NCBI GenBank assembly: GCA_046728155.1
Contig: JBKPDY010000163.1
Location: 1 to 25,313, forward strand
Direction of reading: 5' to 3'
DNA: 25,313 nucleotides
Source of the DNA: CAWDLX01 sp046728155
Lineage (GTDB): Bacteria; Actinomycetota; Actinomycetes; Mycobacteriales; Micromonosporaceae
Shown here in pieces: positions 23,787 to 25,313 of the stretch (position 1 is its first letter; each line of letters begins with the position of its first letter). Position numbers and translations under genes: made by a program. The notes beneath the pieces were generated by a model. That model did not search any database and had not been told where the DNA came from. It saw nothing but the letters and a program-made list of their open reading frames with translations.

Positions 23787-24196
23787 CTCGCCCGGCTCGA
23801 GAGCGGCTCCGCCCGTTCGACCACCACCGTGGTCGACTTGATCACAGCCACGGCTACCGAGCCCACCTCAAGATCCAGCTGGTCCACCGCCTCGCGACTC
23901 ATCAGCGACACCACCCGAAACGGACCGGCCTGGATGTCGACCTGGGCCATCACCGTGTCCTTGACGATGTTCGTGACGATGCCCCGCAACCGGTTACGGG
24001 CGGACGACCGGTCAGCACGCTCGTCCGCGTCGGCGCCGAGTCCACGGGCGAAATCGGCGAGGTCGGTTCCGGCGATGGCCCGGTGACCGTGCTCGTCGCG
24101 ACGGGCGGGCAGCCGTCCGCCGTCGATCCAACGCCGTACGGTGTCCCCGCTTACGCCGAGCAGCTCAGCGGCCTCGCCGATGCGAAACTCGCTCAC
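23783..24196 (-). CDS. Helix-turn-helix/Mop-domain (TOBE) molybdate-responsive regulator
   Basis: A 137-residue protein: a MerR-like DNA-binding helix-turn-helix at about residues 3-50 (FRIGEAAELLGVSGDTVRRW, then IDGGRLPARRDEHGHR) and a Mop domain at about 66-130 (ARNRLRGIVTNIVKDTVMAQ, then VDIQAGPFRVVSLMSREAVD). Mop domains bind molybdate or tungstate oxyanions. In actinobacteria such proteins usually precede modABC and sense molybdate. Here the gene is intact but the transporter behind it is reduced to a scar. I chose the GTG at 24196 since a promoter-like pair ends six bases before it; the ATG at 24214 is the alternative. Confidence 0.85.
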   Translation of the reverse strand: MSEFRIGEAAELLGVSGDTVRRWIDGGRLPARRDEHGHRAIAGTDLADFARGLGADADERADRSSARNRLRGIVTNIVKDTVMAQVDIQAGPFRVVSLMSREAVDQLDLEVGSVAVAVIKSTTVVVERAEPLSSRAR

Positions 24197-24202
24197 CGCG
24201 CC

Positions 24203-24230
24203 AGCGTAGTCCATCGCAATTGCACGCCAA
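24203..24230 (-). promoter_or_regulatory. Candidate leaderless promoter of the Mop-domain regulator
   Basis: On the minus strand TTGGCG (24225-24230), 16 bases and TACGCT (24203-24208) form a promoter-like pair ending six bases before the GTG at 24196. There is no Shine-Dalgarno. The palindrome GCAATTGC (24216-24223) lies in the spacer and could be an operator. Confidence 0.45.
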
Positions 24231-24296
24231 CAGCGGCGAGTGCCCTTGCTACTGCGGCCCGACGACATCGCGCCCCGGTCCGGTTGGGTCAACGGA

Positions 24297-24329
24297 GGTC
24301 CCGCCCTGCCGGGACCCGGGTGACCCGGG
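24297..24329. terminator. Double hairpin downstream of the YcnI-like gene
   Basis: GGTCCCG (24297-24303) pairs with CGGGACC (24310-24316) across a 6-base loop. Next to it CCCGGG (24315-24320) and CCCGGG (24324-24329) pair across TGA. They lie 11 bases past the stop of the YcnI-like gene on the minus strand. No U-tract follows, which is common in actinobacteria, so this is a likely terminator that would also shield the regulator from read-through. Confidence 0.5.
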
Positions 24330-24340
24330 CGCTCGGAGCC

Positions 24341-25018
24341 TCAGCTGGCCTTGCGGTAGGCGAGGACGCCGACGACGAGCGCGGCCACCCCAGCGATCAG
24401 TCCGACCAGACCGAGCACGAATCCGCTGTTCGAACTGCTCCCCTGCGCGGCAGCCGCAGCGGGGGCCGCCGATTGGTCAGCGGTGGTCAGGGTCAACACC
24501 GGCGCCGGATGCTCCGGCTCCTGGCCGCCGGGGTTGGGCAGGTCGATCCAGCGGACGATGTCGCCGTTGGAGTACGTCTGGATTGTCTTGAACACCATCT
24601 GGTTGGTCTTGGGCAGCGGGCCGAGGGAGACTTCGAATTCCTGGAACTGGCCGGGTTTGATCGCCTGGCTCGCCGATGCCGTCCAGGTGATCTTCGAGAC
24701 GGCCTCGCTCACCTGTTCGCCGTCGTCATTCGTGATCGGCGCGGCCAACTTGATCGTCGCGGTCACCGCTGTCCACCCGACGACGGGTCTGACCGAGACC
24801 GAGGCCACGGGCGCGTCGGTGGGCAGGTTCACCTCCAGCTTGACCGTGGTGGCCGAGTCCTCCTCGTTCGGCACCCGGAACGCGATCGTGGCTAAGCCTC
24901 CTTGCGGCGCCGAGGTCGGATCGACAGTTATGTGGGCCGCGGCCGGCGCAGCGAAGACGGCCACGACGGCGGCAACGGCGGTGACCAGAATGCCGGCACG
25001 GGCAACGGCACGGCGCAT
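24341..25018 (-). CDS. YcnI-like copper-binding membrane protein (DUF1775)
   Basis: A 225-residue exported protein. The signal peptide ends in AAPAAA, leaving a mature N-terminal histidine (His29) in HITVDPTSAPQGG. In characterised YcnI this histidine forms the copper-binding brace together with a glutamate and a tryptophan. The DUF1775 domain follows (FRVPNEEDSATTVKLEVNLP and VGWTAVTATI), then an alanine-rich linker and a C-terminal membrane helix (SGFVLGLVGLIAGVAALVVG) with a basic tail. The ATG at 25018 has GGAG six bases upstream; longer in-frame starts would hide the signal peptide. The usual neighbours (CopC/CopD, SCO1) are not in the window. A copper acquisition or buffering role outside the membrane is expected. 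Confidence 0.88.
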   Translation of the reverse strand: MRRAVARAGILVTAVAAVVAVFAAPAAAHITVDPTSAPQGGLATIAFRVPNEEDSATTVKLEVNLPTDAPVASVSVRPVVGWTAVTATIKLAAPITNDDGEQVSEAVSKITWTASASQAIKPGQFQEFEVSLGPLPKTNQMVFKTIQTYSNGDIVRWIDLPNPGGQEPEHPAPVLTLTTADQSAAPAAAAAQGSSSNSGFVLGLVGLIAGVAALVVGVLAYRKAS

Positions 25019-25153
25019 CAGGACTCCATCCTCGACAAATACGTGCGGCGGCGACGAGCCGCGGACGGCCTGTCGACCGCCCGCACGAGGCATATGTCGT
25101 TCCCAGTACCGGAAAAGTTCCGCGATGGACGCGCGGCGGCCCTCGGCACTGCA

Positions 25154-25183
25154 TTGACATCCTTCGCAAGCCCGGCCTACGGT
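25154..25183 (+). promoter_or_regulatory. Candidate sigma-70-type promoter of the right-edge gene
   Basis: TTGACA (25154-25159), an 18-base spacer and TACGGT (25178-25183) are a near-consensus housekeeping promoter, about 80 bases before the ATG at 25262. It lies in the 243-base divergent gap upstream of the YcnI-like gene; nothing else definite is seen in that gap. Confidence 0.55.
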
Positions 25184-25261
25184 CGATTTGCTACTGACCG
25201 GTACGCGTCGCCTGACCTCCCCCACGTTGTGACGCGGCCCCCGTCCACTCAGGAGCTGATC

Positions 25262-25313
25262 ATGCGAAAGCGGCATCTGCTGGGCGCCATCTGCATCGCC
25301 AGCGCCCTTGCCC
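25262..25313 (+). CDS. Start of a secreted protein (3' truncated by window)
   Basis: The ATG at 25262 follows AGGAG at 25251-25255 with good spacing, and a strong promoter lies upstream. Seventeen codons are visible: MRKRHLLGAICIASALA, a basic start plus a hydrophobic stretch, typical of a signal peptide. The product cannot be named. Confidence 0.6.
   Translation, partial: MRKRHLLGAICIASALA

Noticed and set aside
1..25313. tRNA, rRNA, prophage, transposase or integrase genes
   Set aside because: None was recognised on either strand.

Overview
The window is high-G+C actinobacterial DNA (about two-thirds G+C by eye) with GTG/TTG starts, four-base ATGA-type gene overlaps and several apparently leaderless promoters. 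A 10-methyl fatty acid gene pair, a YcnI-like copper protein, a DUF3152 metalloprotein, a Mop-domain regulator and a GAGCG-rich repeat would fit a filamentous actinomycete, perhaps Micromonosporaceae. The family assignment is a guess; the phylum is secure.

Layout. 1-2864 (+): the end of a Rho factor, then tmsA/bfaA and tmsB/bfaB, which together should turn unsaturated acyl chains into 10-methyl branched chains. 2753-7720 (-): a bifunctional penicillin-binding protein (PBP), an epoxide hydrolase and an L,D-transpeptidase. The PBP and the L,D-transpeptidase each carry a single-base frameshift. The PBP start lies in a 62-bp tandem repeat that also creates a 21-codon leader ORF. 7885-9048: a RidA-like protein and a frameshifted TMEM175-like channel, convergent across a strong hairpin. 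9211-12856 (+): a complete sulfate/thiosulfate ABC transporter operon (binding protein, cysT, cysW, cysA). 12872-14271 (-): a double SRPBCC protein and an ArsR-like regulator with a 14-bp palindrome inside its promoter. 14357-19085 (+): an acyl-CoA synthetase, then a tightly overlapped trio of glycosyltransferase, methyltransferase and cyclase/prenyltransferase-fold protein, with a second methyltransferase convergent to it.

19938-24196: a DUF167 protein, a stand-alone form II CoxL-type molybdenum hydroxylase large subunit, a DUF3152 metalloprotein, and a deletion scar that joins the beginning of modB to the end of modC, behind an intact helix-turn-helix/Mop molybdate-type regulator. The right edge has a YcnI-like copper protein and, divergent from it, the start of a secreted protein.

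The most interesting points are the modB/modC scar beside an orphan molybdoenzyme subunit, the repeat-derived leader ORF coupled to the PBP, the glycosyltransferase-methyltransferase-cyclase-fold trio behind an SD-sequestering hairpin, and the run of single-base frameshifts. The frameshifts could be assembly errors or real gene decay. All functions are read from sequence motifs alone; no database search was possible.
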